Shown: positions 1 through 6,783, counted from the first letter of the stretch. The stretch: 11,648 nucleotides of DNA from Oscillospiraceae bacterium (GCA_900752625.1 CAADWC010000105.1:1-11648), one strand, 5' to 3'. Notes: a model not told the origin generated them from the letters alone. Made by a program: numbers and translations.

Positions 1-423
1 GTACTCTGTAGGGGCAATCCAGCGCATATCTTTTTTTATTCTGTAGCGTCTTATGTAATCGCTGTCCTGAGAAAGCTTGTAAAAATAATCTGTCGCCGCC
101 TTTACGGAACTGTTCTTGCAAAGTTCTCTGAACTTTTGGTTTACCTGACTCGGTCTGGGAGTAAGCAGGCCCATAAGCTTCGTATCAAACAGATCCCTGT
201 AAACTATGCTGTCCTCGCACAGTCCCTTTTCGCAGGCGTAATCGGTAAGCTCTTTTAAGACTTCCTCCAGAGCAACCCCAGAATACTCCTGAACAGGTTC
301 CTCGTATTCGTCAATACCAAGCGCCTCAAGGATACGGTTAATAACAAAAACCCTGTCCTCCTTGTCAATAAGACCTGTTTCAAGACCGTATTCCGCAAGC
401 TTTTTTATACTGTCATAAATCAT
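1..423 (-). CDS. galT: UDP-glucose--hexose-1-phosphate uridylyltransferase, class II (partial, C-terminus outside window)
   Basis: I translated this by hand: the ATG at 423-421 opens a frame of exactly 141 codons with no stop before the window edge, so the gene is cut at its 3' end. The N-terminus reads MIYDSIKKLAEYGLETGLI, followed by DRVFVINRILEALGIDEY near residues 23-40, LTPRPSQVN near 87-95 and AATDYFYKLSQDSDYIRRYR near 109-128. These match what I know of the Firmicutes-type (class II) GalT, which lacks the histidine-triad motif of the E. coli enzyme. In the Leloir pathway GalT exchanges UMP between UDP-glucose and galactose-1-phosphate in the cytoplasm. An AAAGGGAG Shine-Dalgarno sits 8 nt before the ATG, and a consensus promoter lies about 110 bp upstream. 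The active-site half is not visible here. Confidence 0.9.
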   Translation of the reverse strand, partial: MIYDSIKKLAEYGLETGLIDKEDRVFVINRILEALGIDEYEEPVQEYSGVALEEVLKELTDYACEKGLCEDSIVYRDLFDTKLMGLLTPRPSQVNQKFRELCKNSSVKAATDYFYKLSQDSDYIRRYRIKKDMRWIAPTEY

Positions 424-469
424 ATGCAACGCTCCCTTTAAAGAAGAATTGAAGTTGTTCAAAATATCG

Positions 470-511
470 CCGCACATAAACAAAGCCAATCAAAGCTCAG
501 TCATTGTGCGG
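470..511 (-). other. Stem-loop in the galT leader
   Basis: CCGCACA (511-505 read on the minus strand) pairs with TGTGCGG (476-470), a 7-bp GC-rich stem closing a 28-nt loop that can form a short inner AGC/GCT pairing. It lies within the predicted galT 5' UTR. It is followed by CGATATTTTG rather than a clean U-run, so it is not a convincing terminator. It could stabilise the mRNA or be a weak attenuator. The function is unknown. Confidence 0.4.
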
Positions 512-530
512 TGTTTTCTTTACAATATTC

Positions 531-559
531 ATTATACTCCCGCCTATTATGTTTGTCAA
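531..559 (-). promoter_or_regulatory. galT promoter (perfect sigma-A consensus)
   Basis: On the minus strand TTGACA (559-554) and TATAAT (536-531) are separated by exactly 17 bp. Predicted transcription start is near 524, giving a leader of about 100 nt before the galT ATG. The -35 elements of this promoter and of the leuA promoter face away from each other across about 106 bp. Confidence 0.85.
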
Positions 560-575
560 CAACACTAATCTTATG

Positions 576-606
576 TATTTCTTAAATATACTCTTTTATT
601 TCTTAA
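576..606. repeat. Two 10-bp direct repeats, 21 bp apart, between divergent promoters
   Basis: TATTTCTTAA occurs at 576-585 and again at 597-606, start to start 21 bp, i.e. two helical turns on the same DNA face. They lie upstream of the galT -35 and about 60 bp upstream of the leuA -35. The second copy runs into the palindrome TCTTAAGA (601-608). The spacing resembles a paired activator site, but the stretch is AT-rich and chance is possible. The rest of 560-660 shows nothing further that I recognise. Confidence 0.3.
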
Positions 607-665
607 GATTTTCAGAACACATACAGCCGACTTACAGCATAATTGTAAAATAAATATGAATGCAG

Positions 666-694
666 TTGACAAAACGTAATTCATGTAATATAAT
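666..694 (+). promoter_or_regulatory. leuA/T-box promoter (perfect sigma-A consensus)
   Basis: TTGACA at 666-671 and TATAAT at 689-694 are separated by 17 bp. Predicted start of transcription is near 701, about 20 nt before the first stem of the T-box leader. A promoter this strong fits a gene controlled mainly by transcription attenuation downstream rather than at initiation. Confidence 0.88.
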
Positions 695-717
695 AATTGT
701 AATATGAATATATTAAA

Positions 718-980
718 TGCGCTGATGGGAAGAAAAGCATATTTTTCAGTTTCAGAGAGCTGCCGTAAGGTGCAAGGCAGTACGGATTTTATGTAATAAC
801 TCGTCCTTGAGCAGGTGCGGCGAAAGGTCTTTTGTCAAGTAGCTTCACACGGTAAGCTTCCGTTATAAAGCAGCACATTGTCAGATGTGGCTGAGGTATC
901 ATAACGCAAGTTATGTACGAATTAGAGTGGTAACACGGGTGATAACGCTCGTCTCTTATGTTGAAGAGACGGGCTTTTTT
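718..980 (+). promoter_or_regulatory. T-box riboswitch, leucine (CUC specifier), controlling leuA
   Basis: Hallmarks appear in order. The stem I base is CTGATGGGA (722-730), opposite TCCTTGAGCAG (804-814). The AGAGAG bulge is at 754-759. CTGCC/GGCAG (760-764/776-780) closes the distal loop carrying GGTGCAA (769-775). The best specifier is CUC at 800-802, followed by the usual purine (G803) and then the base of stem I; it encodes leucine, matching the gene downstream. The T-box core (924-938) has AGAG (924-927) pairing CTCT (953-956) and ACGGG (935-939) pairing CTCGT (948-952), leaving exactly a 7-nt bulge TGGTAAC (928-934). UGGU in the bulge can pair with a tRNA 3' end ACCA, as expected for tRNA-Leu with discriminator A. 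The antiterminator shares 948-956 with the terminator, so the two structures exclude each other. Family behaviour: uncharged tRNA permits read-through. Confidence 0.93.
947..980 (+). terminator. Intrinsic terminator of the T-box
   Basis: GCTCGTCTCTT (947-957) pairs with AAGAGACGGGC (964-974), 11 bp with one G-U, closing a 6-nt loop, followed by six T (975-980). Its 5' arm is the 3' arm of the antiterminator. When tRNA-Leu is charged this hairpin should stop transcription before leuA. Confidence 0.92.
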
Positions 981-1005
981 AGTATAATGAAAGGAGTGGC
1001 TGTCC

Positions 1006-1095
1006 ATGAAAGGCAACTACGGAAAATGGCTATTTGAACGACTATGTATACGGACAGACCGACTTTCCCAGGACTATAAGTCTTTAGTTAAATGA
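1006..1095 (+). CDS. Possible 29-aa small ORF between T-box and leuA
   Basis: ATG at 1006 opens 29 codons ending in TGA at 1093-1095. An AAAGGAG Shine-Dalgarno at 990-996 lies 9 nt upstream, as good as that of leuA. The peptide begins MKGNYGKWLFERL, contains CIRTDRL, and ends KSLVK; it has 7 basic and 3 acidic residues and no membrane segment. Its four Leu codons include two CTA within five codons, in a run with CGA, ATA and CGG, codons that look uncommon in the neighbouring genes. It lies after the terminator, so it would be made only on read-through, i.e. leucine starvation. The stop is 31 nt before the leuA ATG. I do not recognise a family. It may be a real small protein, a translated leader, or a chance frame. 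Confidence 0.4.
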   Translation: MKGNYGKWLFERLCIRTDRLSQDYKSLVK

Positions 1096-1126
1096 ACAAT
1101 TAACCTATTATCAGGAGGAACTTATT

Positions 1127-2794
1127 ATGAAAAATGTTGAAAAATATCAGAGAGGCTATTTCATGCCCCCTGTTGAATCGTTAAAGTGGACGAAAAAGGA
1201 ATATATCGACCACGCCCCTATGTGGTGCTCGGTTGATCTGAGAGACGGCAACCAGGCGCTCATTATCCCTATGAGCTTAGACGAAAAGCTTGAGTTCTTT
1301 AATCATCTGGTCAAGATCGGCTTCAAGGAGATAGAAATCGGATTTCCTGCAGCTTCTGAAACAGAGTATGAATTCTGCCGCACTCTTATTGAAAAAAATA
1401 TGATCCCCGACGACGTTACTATTCAGGTTCTGACTCAGTCGAGAGAGCATATTATAAAAAAGACATTTGAAGCTATAGACGGAGCAAAACATGCTGTTGT
1501 GCATCTTTACAATTCCACCTCGGTTGCACAGAGAGAGCAGGTTTTCCGCAAATCCAAAGAAGAAATCGTCAAAATCGCAACCGACGGAGCAACGCTCTGC
1601 AATCAATACAGAGAGAAGGCAAAGGGAAATATTATATTTGAATACTCCCCCGAAAGCTTTACCGGAACAGAACCTGAATTCGCACTTGAAATATGTAATG
1701 CCGTTCTTGATATCTGGCAGCCGACTGAGGAAAAAAAGGTCATAATCAACCTGCCTGTGACCGTAGAAATGTCATTGCCTCACGTTTACGCTTCACAGGT
1801 TGAATATATGTGCGATAATCTGAAATACCGTGAAAACGTGATCGTATCCCTTCACCCTCACAACGACCGCGGCTGTGCAGTAGCCGATTCCGAACTGGGA
1901 CTGCTTGCAGGCGCAGACAGGATCGAAGGAACATGTTTTGGAAACGGCGAAAGAACGGGAAACGTGGATATCGTTACTCTTGCGATGAATATGTTCTCTC
2001 ACGGCGTCGATCCTGAGCTGGACTTCTCCGATATGCCTGCATTGGTGGAGCTTTATGAGCGTGTTACAAGAATGAAGGTTTATGATAGAAGTCCGTATGC
2101 CGGAAGACTTGTATTTGCAGCTTTTTCGGGCTCGCATCAGGACGCCATAGCCAAGGGCATGAAGTGGCGCGAGGAAAAGGACCCCGACCACTGGACAGTT
2201 CCTTATCTTCCTATCGACCCAAAGGACGTCGGCAGAGAATACGACGGCGACGTTATCAGAATAAATTCACAGTCCGGAAAGGGCGGAATAGGCTATCTTC
2301 TTGAGCAGAAATACGGCTATAACCTCCCCAAAAAGATGAGGGAAAACTTCGGATACGCAATAAAGAATGTTTCCGACCACAAGCACAAGGAGCTTATGCC
2401 CGAAGAGATTTATGAGATATTCAAGGATAATTATCTCAACGTAAGCACTCCGGTAAGCGTAAGCGAATCTCACTTCGTACAGGAAACCGACGGATCTATC
2501 ACCGCCAGCGTTACAGCGACGATTCCCGGAAAAGGAACGGCGGTTTACTCCGCTTCCGGAAACGGAAGACTTGACGCGGTTGCAAATGCGCTAAAAAATG
2601 CTATTCCCCTGGATTTTACCATTGAAAGCTATGAAGAGCACGCAATCGACAGACATTCCTCTGCTGAAGCGGTATCGTACGTCGGTATTTCGGCAAACGG
2701 AAAAACGGTATGGGGTGCGGGAAGAAATACGGATATAATAGTTTCCTCGATAAACGCTCTGCTTTCGGCTATTAACCATATTCTGAAGGATTAA
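1127..2794 (+). CDS. leuA: 2-isopropylmalate synthase (long, yeast/actinobacterial-type LeuA)
   Basis: The enzyme condenses acetyl-CoA with 2-oxoisovalerate, the first committed step of leucine synthesis, in the cytoplasm. The TIM-barrel catalytic domain spans about residues 30-330. It carries the D-x-R-D-G signature (DLRDGNQAL, residues 37-45), the metal-binding HPHND (243-247), and the glycine-rich GNGERTGN (272-279). FSGSHQDAI (333-341) and NSQSGKGG (380-387) belong to the subdomain region. Residues from about 440 to 555 fit the LeuA allosteric (leucine-binding) dimer domain, so feedback inhibition is expected. The length of 555 aa fits the long LeuA class, which usually begins, as here, with residues around the MPPVESLKW stretch. 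AGGAGG (1113-1118) lies 8 nt before the ATG. No leuB, leuC or leuD follows; the gene is monocistronic apart from the possible small ORF. Control is by the T-box upstream. Confidence 0.95.
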   Translation: MKNVEKYQRGYFMPPVESLKWTKKEYIDHAPMWCSVDLRDGNQALIIPMSLDEKLEFFNHLVKIGFKEIEIGFPAASETEYEFCRTLIEKNMIPDDVTIQVLTQSREHIIKKTFEAIDGAKHAVVHLYNSTSVAQREQVFRKSKEEIVKIATDGATLCNQYREKAKGNIIFEYSPESFTGTEPEFALEICNAVLDIWQPTEEKKVIINLPVTVEMSLPHVYASQVEYMCDNLKYRENVIVSLHPHNDRGCAVADSELGLLAGADRIEGTCFGNGERTGNVDIVTLAMNMFSHGVDPELDFSDMPALVELYERVTRMKVYDRSPYAGRLVFAAFSGSHQDAIAKGMKWREEKDPDHWTVPYLPIDPKDVGREYDGDVIRINSQSGKGGIGYLLEQKYGYNLPKKMRENFGYAIKNVSDHKHKELMPEEIYEIFKDNYLNVSTPVSVSESHFVQETDGSITASVTATIPGKGTAVYSASGNGRLDAVANALKNAIPLDFTIESYEEHAIDRHSSAEAVSYVGISANGKTVWGAGRNTDIIVSSINALLSAINHILKD

Positions 2795-2821
2795 ACCTCT
2801 ATAAACATATTCAAAACACAG

Positions 2822-2870
2822 CAAGCGGTCTGAACTTTCTGATTTTACAGAATGTCCGGATCGCTTGTTT
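2822..2870 (+). terminator. Terminator after leuA
   Basis: A long imperfect hairpin: CAAGCGGTCTGAAC (2822-2835) pairs with GTCCGGATCGCTTG (2854-2867) with two G-U pairs and one mismatch, extended by TTCTG/CAGAA around the loop ATTTTA. It is followed by only TTTCT, so it is a moderate terminator. The T-richer flank on the other strand means it might also act on read-through from the right. Confidence 0.65.
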
Positions 2871-3023
2871 CTATGTGATTAACCATATTTCTCTGTTTGC
2901 AGCGCATAATTCTGCCTAAAAAACAATTCAGCCAAATTATATGTCCCTGAATTCAAACTAAATTGCTTTACTTTGCTAATATTAGCACTTTATAATAATT
3001 CAGATATTGCGAACCATTAGATA
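2871..3023. other. Intergenic AT-rich stretch between convergent leuA and flavodiiron genes
   Basis: No ORF with a ribosome-binding site is visible. The only notable element is the perfect 14-bp palindrome TGCTAATATTAGCA at 2974-2987, followed three bases later by TATAAT (2991-2996). Read as a plus-strand promoter, the -35 would be TTACTT (2968-2973) with a 17-bp spacer that contains the palindrome. The -35 matches consensus poorly and no gene follows on that strand, so this is weak. Confidence 0.3.
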
Positions 3024-3058
3024 TAAAAGCGCAGACTCTCTAAAAAAGAATCTGCGCT
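3024..3058 (-). terminator. Terminator of the flavodiiron gene
   Basis: On the minus strand AGCGCAGA (3058-3051) pairs with TCTGCGCT (3035-3028), extended inward by a 2-bp TC/GA step past a mismatch. It is followed by TTTATAT, giving TTTT including the last stem base. It lies about 70 nt past the stop codon at 3128. Confidence 0.7.
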
Positions 3059-3127
3059 GTTGATTTCTATTTCATAATTTCACTGCATGGATACTTGGAT
3101 ACTTTACCTGCCGCAAATCAATAAAAC

Positions 3128-4300
3128 TTATTCTCTTGCGGTCATAGCGTCGGCAAGCTGAGCCAGAGCGTTTTCCGACGTATCGTTAAGAGCAGAACGA
3201 ATGGTTACCACGGGCTCGGCAATCGTTACATTCTTATAGCCCTCAGCATAGGATTTCATAACTCTGCCCGCAGTCGGTCCCCATGAGCCGTTTTCCACTA
3301 TACCTATCTTTCTGTTCTGATAAAGCTTCGATTTAAGATGAAGCAGAAAATCCTCCATAACCGGAAATACGCCGCCGTCGTATGACGCTGCCATAATCAC
3401 CATTCTGTCGTACCTGAATGCGTCTTCAATAACCTCTGACATATCCGTTCTTGAAAGATCGGATACGACCACCTTTTCAGCTCCGCGGTCATTCAGCAGC
3501 TGTGCAAGCTTTTCAGCCGCAGCGGCAGTATGCCCGTGAATGGAAGCATAAGCTATCAGCACTCCCTTATCCTCAGGCTCATAGCTTGACCATACGTTGT
3601 ATTTATCTATATAATATCCCAGGTTTTCTTTAAGAACAGGACCATGCAGCGGCAGTATCATATTTATATCAAGCGCAGCCGCCTTTTTAAGCAGTGCCTG
3701 AACCTGAGCGCCGTATTTTCCTACTATATTAAAATAATATCTTCTTGCTTCGCAGGACCAGTCCTCAGCCTCATCCAATGCTCCGAACTTTCCAAAGCCG
3801 TCCGCCGAAAACAGCAGCTTTTCGCTTTGCTCATAGGTAACCATGACCTCAGGCCAATGAACCATAGGAGCCATTATAAACTGCAGCGTGTGGCTGCCGA
3901 GAGAAAGAGTATCTCCTTCCTTTACAGTAACACAGCGTTCATCAAGCCCATTAATTGTGAAAAATTGCTTCATCATAGCAAAGGTCTTTGCATTTCCGAC
4001 AAGCTTCATTTCGGGATACTTCTCCGCAAGTTTCTGAATATTTCCCGAATGATCAGGCTCCATATGCTGAACTATAAGGTAATCTGGATTTCTTCCGCCA
4101 AGCGCCTTTTCAAGCTTGCCGAACCATATGTCAGAAACTCTGTTGTCGGCAGTATCCATAACTGCAATTTTTTCATCTACGATAAGGTAAGAATTATATG
4201 ATATACCGTTGGGAACTTTGTATTGACTTTCAAACAAATCAATATCTCTGTCGTCAGCTCCGATATAAATCACACTGTCTGAAATTTTAACATCTCCCAT
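3128..4300 (-). CDS. fprA: A-type flavodiiron protein (FprA family; O2 and/or NO reductase)
   Basis: A 390-aa two-domain flavoprotein. The N-terminal metallo-beta-lactamase-like domain (about 1-245) has the complete diiron ligand set: HMEPDH gives H79, E81, D83 and H84, then H148 (APMVHWPE), D167 (FSADGFGKFG) and H219 (LPLHGPV). The C-terminal flavodoxin domain (about 246-390) starts with an FMN phosphate loop AYASIHGHTAAAA and has the later AASYDGGVFP and ENGSWGPTAG loops. There is no rubredoxin extension, so electrons should come from separate rubredoxin or a reductase. Family role: reduction of O2 to water or NO to N2O in anaerobes. The start at 4300 is chosen because GGAGG lies 8 nt upstream and a promoter lies just beyond. 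The same frame stays open to a TTG at 4366, but that codon is part of the -35 box and cannot be translated from this promoter. Confidence 0.95.
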   Translation of the reverse strand: MGDVKISDSVIYIGADDRDIDLFESQYKVPNGISYNSYLIVDEKIAVMDTADNRVSDIWFGKLEKALGGRNPDYLIVQHMEPDHSGNIQKLAEKYPEMKLVGNAKTFAMMKQFFTINGLDERCVTVKEGDTLSLGSHTLQFIMAPMVHWPEVMVTYEQSEKLLFSADGFGKFGALDEAEDWSCEARRYYFNIVGKYGAQVQALLKKAAALDINMILPLHGPVLKENLGYYIDKYNVWSSYEPEDKGVLIAYASIHGHTAAAAEKLAQLLNDRGAEKVVVSDLSRTDMSEVIEDAFRYDRMVIMAASYDGGVFPVMEDFLLHLKSKLYQNRKIGIVENGSWGPTAGRVMKSYAEGYKNVTIAEPVVTIRSALNDTSENALAQLADAMTARE

Positions 4301-4337
4301 TTTTATTTCCTCCAAACTAAACCATTCATGCGTATTA

Positions 4338-4366
4338 ATTCTATCACAGACAAATATATTTGTCAA
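4338..4366 (-). promoter_or_regulatory. Flavodiiron gene promoter with palindromic operator
   Basis: Minus-strand TTGACA (4366-4361) and TAGAAT (4343-4338) are separated by 17 bp, with TGA before the -10 (extended -10). The perfect 16-bp palindrome GACAAATATATTTGTC (4349-4364) covers four bases of the -35 and most of the spacer. This is a classic repressor position: a bound dimer would block polymerase. The predicted start of transcription near 4331 leaves a leader of about 30 nt. Confidence 0.85.
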
Positions 4367-4500
4367 TATCTTATTCGCTCTTGTCCGCCGTAGCCAACAT
4401 TACCGAAACAGCTTCAAATATTAGGCTTGCCCCTTTTTCAACATGGCGAAGCCGGTTTTAAGCCGCCTTAAAGACGCTGATATCTTGCCTAAGCAATAAT
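4367..4500. other. Intergenic region between glycosylase end and flavodiiron promoter
   Basis: This should hold the 3' end of the trmK-nif3-rqcH-glycosylase transcript. I see only an unusual widely spaced inverted pair, TTAGGC (4421-4426) and GCCTAA (4487-4492), enclosing GGCG/CGCC elements near 4445-4467. No compact hairpin with a U-run is evident, so termination here is not explained. Confidence 0.3.
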
Positions 4501-5010
4501 TTACTTATCCAACACAAACCTCCAGAGTCTGTCGATATCCTCCTGAGCCGCATAATTTATGCCTACTCGTTTTTCGGTATGAAATGAATGCTTCTCTTCG
4601 TCGTCCTCTATCCAGATAACAGGATTATCTATAAACGACCTCAGATTCAGCTCGCCCGTAACTCCCAGCTTCTTAGTAAGCTTTGCGGGACCGCCGCATC
4701 CCTCTCCGGCACGGAAAAGCACACCCTGAGGATTTTCCTTTCCGCCGGTAATCACATTCATAAGCCAATGCATTCCGTAACAGAGATAAACATAAACCGT
4801 TCCGCTTTCGCCATAAAGAGCCTCGGTACGCCTTGTTCTGCCCTTGTGCGCATGACAGGCGGTATCCTTTTCACCGCAGTAGGCCTCGGTTTCAGTTATT
4901 CTCACCCGTATTTCCTCTCCGGATATTTTAGAAACCACAATCTTCCCTACCAGGTCGGGCGCAACCTCCAATGCGTCACGGTCAAAAAAATTAAAATCAA
5001 GCTTTTTCAT
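4501..5010 (-). CDS. DNA-3-methyladenine glycosylase (AAG/MPG family)
   Basis: A monofunctional glycosylase that removes alkylated purines such as 3-methyladenine, starting base-excision repair. The family core is clear: RITETEAYCGEKDTACH (residues 38-53), where E42 is the expected catalytic general base and Y44 and H53 match the human AAG Y127 and H136 positions. TVYVYLCYGMHWLMNV (71-86) is the signature strand and helix, and GVLFRAGEG (96-104) and RVGINYA (148-154) follow. At 169 aa it is on the short side for the family (usually about 190-210), with a compact C-terminus. It is the last gene of the operon and starts 15 bp after the rqcH stop. The upstream site GGGGCGG is a poor Shine-Dalgarno, so translation may depend on coupling. 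Confidence 0.93.
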   Translation of the reverse strand: MKKLDFNFFDRDALEVAPDLVGKIVVSKISGEEIRVRITETEAYCGEKDTACHAHKGRTRRTEALYGESGTVYVYLCYGMHWLMNVITGGKENPQGVLFRAGEGCGGPAKLTKKLGVTGELNLRSFIDNPVIWIEDDEEKHSFHTEKRVGINYAAQEDIDRLWRFVLDK

Positions 5011-5025
5011 AATGTAACCGCCCCG

Positions 5026-6783
5026 TTATTTTTTATCCCTCAGCTTTTCAACAAGTTCCTCATCGGGTTTGACGTACAACGTCCGGTTATTTGTGAAAAT
5101 AACCATGCCCGGCTTTGCTCCGTTAGGCTTCTTCACATATTTTATCAGAGTGTAATCCACCGGAACCTGTGAAGAGTTTCGTCCCTTGGAATGATACGCC
5201 GCAATGACAGCCGCTTCCTCTATCGTCCTGTCGGGAGGCGTTTCTCCTCGGCATGAAATAACGGTATGCGAACCTGTAATCCCCTGAGTATGCAGCCAGA
5301 TGTCCAGCTTTTCACTGTCCTTGCAGGTAAGCCTGTCGTTCTGCTTGTTATTTCTTCCTACCCGTATCTCATACCCATCGGAGGATATGAACTTTACAGG
5401 CGGCAGACTTTTCGGCGGCTTACCCTTTAACTTTGAGGATTTAACGTAGCCCTGCTCCGCAAGCTCAAGTCTGAGCTGAATTATATCGCTCTCGCTCTGA
5501 GCCCGCGTCAGTGAATCGAAAACCGAATCTATATATTCCAGCTCCTCCTCGCCCTGCCTGATAAGCACCCTAAGCTTTTTTTCAGCCGTGTCCGCTTTGC
5601 GGTACTCCTTATAATACTTCTGTGCATTCTGCGAAGGCGTCAGTCTTTTGTCAAGCGGGATCTTTATCGAGGGACACTCCGGCTCGTAGTAATCCTCTAC
5701 CTCAGCAGTTCCCTGACCCTTTTCCAAACGGTACAGATTAGCCATTATAAGATCTCCGTACTTTTTCAGCCTGTCGCGTCCGGCGCATTCTTTCAGTTCT
5801 TCCCGCTGGTTGGCGGTCCTTCTCGCAATTCTATCTGAAGTGTTTACAAGAAGCTTAAACAGATCCTGCGCGCGCTGCTTCATTCTTGCGGCTCTGTCCC
5901 TTTCGGAATAGAAATAATCAAGCGTTTCGCTGGGAGAATCAAGCTGTTTTGTAACCATAAGACCGCCGTACTGATTAACAGAAGTAAAGCAGAAATCCTT
6001 GAACATTCCGTCTTTAGTTTTCACAACGGTATACTTGTTCTTGCCGCTTCTGATCTCGTCAGCCGTCTTTCTGAGATAAAACGCAAGCCTGTCAAAATCA
6101 TCGGTACCCATATCCTGAACCGTCAGTTCCTTACCTCTGCCGGCAAAAAACTCCGCTTCTCTGGCAAATACGGGAGAAATCCCCTCTACCGCTTTCATCA
6201 GCGCTTTCGGCAGAGTAAGACCGGGTTGCATCCTAATCATACCGCATATATCCTCAGCCGTATCGTCAAGCAAAGAAAGCCTTTTTTCTCTTGGCGGCAG
6301 GGTATAGGTAATTCCCGGAAGCACCATTCTTACAGCAGACATATCCTGTCCGACCCGCTTAATGCTGTCTACTATCTTTCCTTGGGAATCAATGAGAATA
6401 AGATTTGAATGTCTGCCCATTATTTCAACAGCAAGAGTCAGGCGGCATATATCCCCCATTTCATTTGCCGAATCAAAATCAAAATAAAGTATACGCTCAA
6501 AGCCGTCCTGTCTTATATCCACAAGCCTTCCCGAAGAAAGATGCTTTCGCATGAACATACAGAACATCGGCGGTACCTTTGGGTTTTCGATTTCCGCTTT
6601 TGTAACGTGAACCCTTGCGGTTCCCGCTCCTGTATTAAAAAGCAGTCTGTATGAGCCGTCCCGGGTCCTTATGGAAAAAACAAGCTCCTCCCTTGAGGGC
6701 TGATATATCTTATCCACACGACCGTCTATAAGAGGCTGAAGCTCGTTTCTTATAAGTCTTAAAAATACTCCGTCAAGAGCCAT
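5026..6783 (-). CDS. rqcH: NFACT ribosome-associated quality control factor RqcH (Rqc2 homologue, formerly FbpA-like)
   Basis: RqcH binds stalled 50S subunits carrying peptidyl-tRNA and directs C-terminal alanine tailing for degradation. The 585-aa protein has the NFACT-N domain at about 1-160 (MALDGVFLRLI, then EIMGRHSNLILID near 120-132), a helix-hairpin-helix region up to about 250, a charged coiled-coil part at about 285-440, and the NFACT-R domain at about 460-575. NFACT-R carries VGRNNKQND (475-483) and DIWLHTQGITGSHTVI (494-509). The D-R pair known to be important near residue 97 of B. subtilis RqcH appears here as E96-R97 (GFERIL), a conservative change. AAGGAG lies 8 nt before the ATG and overlaps the nif3 stop. 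It was formerly annotated as fibronectin-binding protein; no signal peptide or anchor is present. Confidence 0.94.
   Translation of the reverse strand: MALDGVFLRLIRNELQPLIDGRVDKIYQPSREELVFSIRTRDGSYRLLFNTGAGTARVHVTKAEIENPKVPPMFCMFMRKHLSSGRLVDIRQDGFERILYFDFDSANEMGDICRLTLAVEIMGRHSNLILIDSQGKIVDSIKRVGQDMSAVRMVLPGITYTLPPREKRLSLLDDTAEDICGMIRMQPGLTLPKALMKAVEGISPVFAREAEFFAGRGKELTVQDMGTDDFDRLAFYLRKTADEIRSGKNKYTVVKTKDGMFKDFCFTSVNQYGGLMVTKQLDSPSETLDYFYSERDRAARMKQRAQDLFKLLVNTSDRIARRTANQREELKECAGRDRLKKYGDLIMANLYRLEKGQGTAEVEDYYEPECPSIKIPLDKRLTPSQNAQKYYKEYRKADTAEKKLRVLIRQGEEELEYIDSVFDSLTRAQSESDIIQLRLELAEQGYVKSSKLKGKPPKSLPPVKFISSDGYEIRVGRNNKQNDRLTCKDSEKLDIWLHTQGITGSHTVISCRGETPPDRTIEEAAVIAAYHSKGRNSSQVPVDYTLIKYVKKPNGAKPGMVIFTNNRTLYVKPDEELVEKLRDKK

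Noticed and set aside
789..1016. 75-codon minus-strand frame within the leader of leuA
   Set aside because: It lies wholly across the T-box and its terminator, has no Shine-Dalgarno, and its composition follows the RNA structure of the plus strand.
3644..4201. 185-codon plus-strand frame opposite the flavodiiron gene
   Set aside because: Shadow of a clearly coding minus-strand gene with intact diiron and FMN motifs; no ribosome-binding site and no recognisable domain.
4301..4366. 22-codon N-terminal extension of the flavodiiron protein
   Set aside because: The first codon is a TTG inside the -35 box, the extension covers the promoter, and the strong Shine-Dalgarno serves the ATG at 4300.
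4588..5172. 194-codon plus-strand frame opposite the glycosylase and rqcH ends
   Set aside because: Crosses a gene boundary on the real coding strand and shows no family motif or Shine-Dalgarno.
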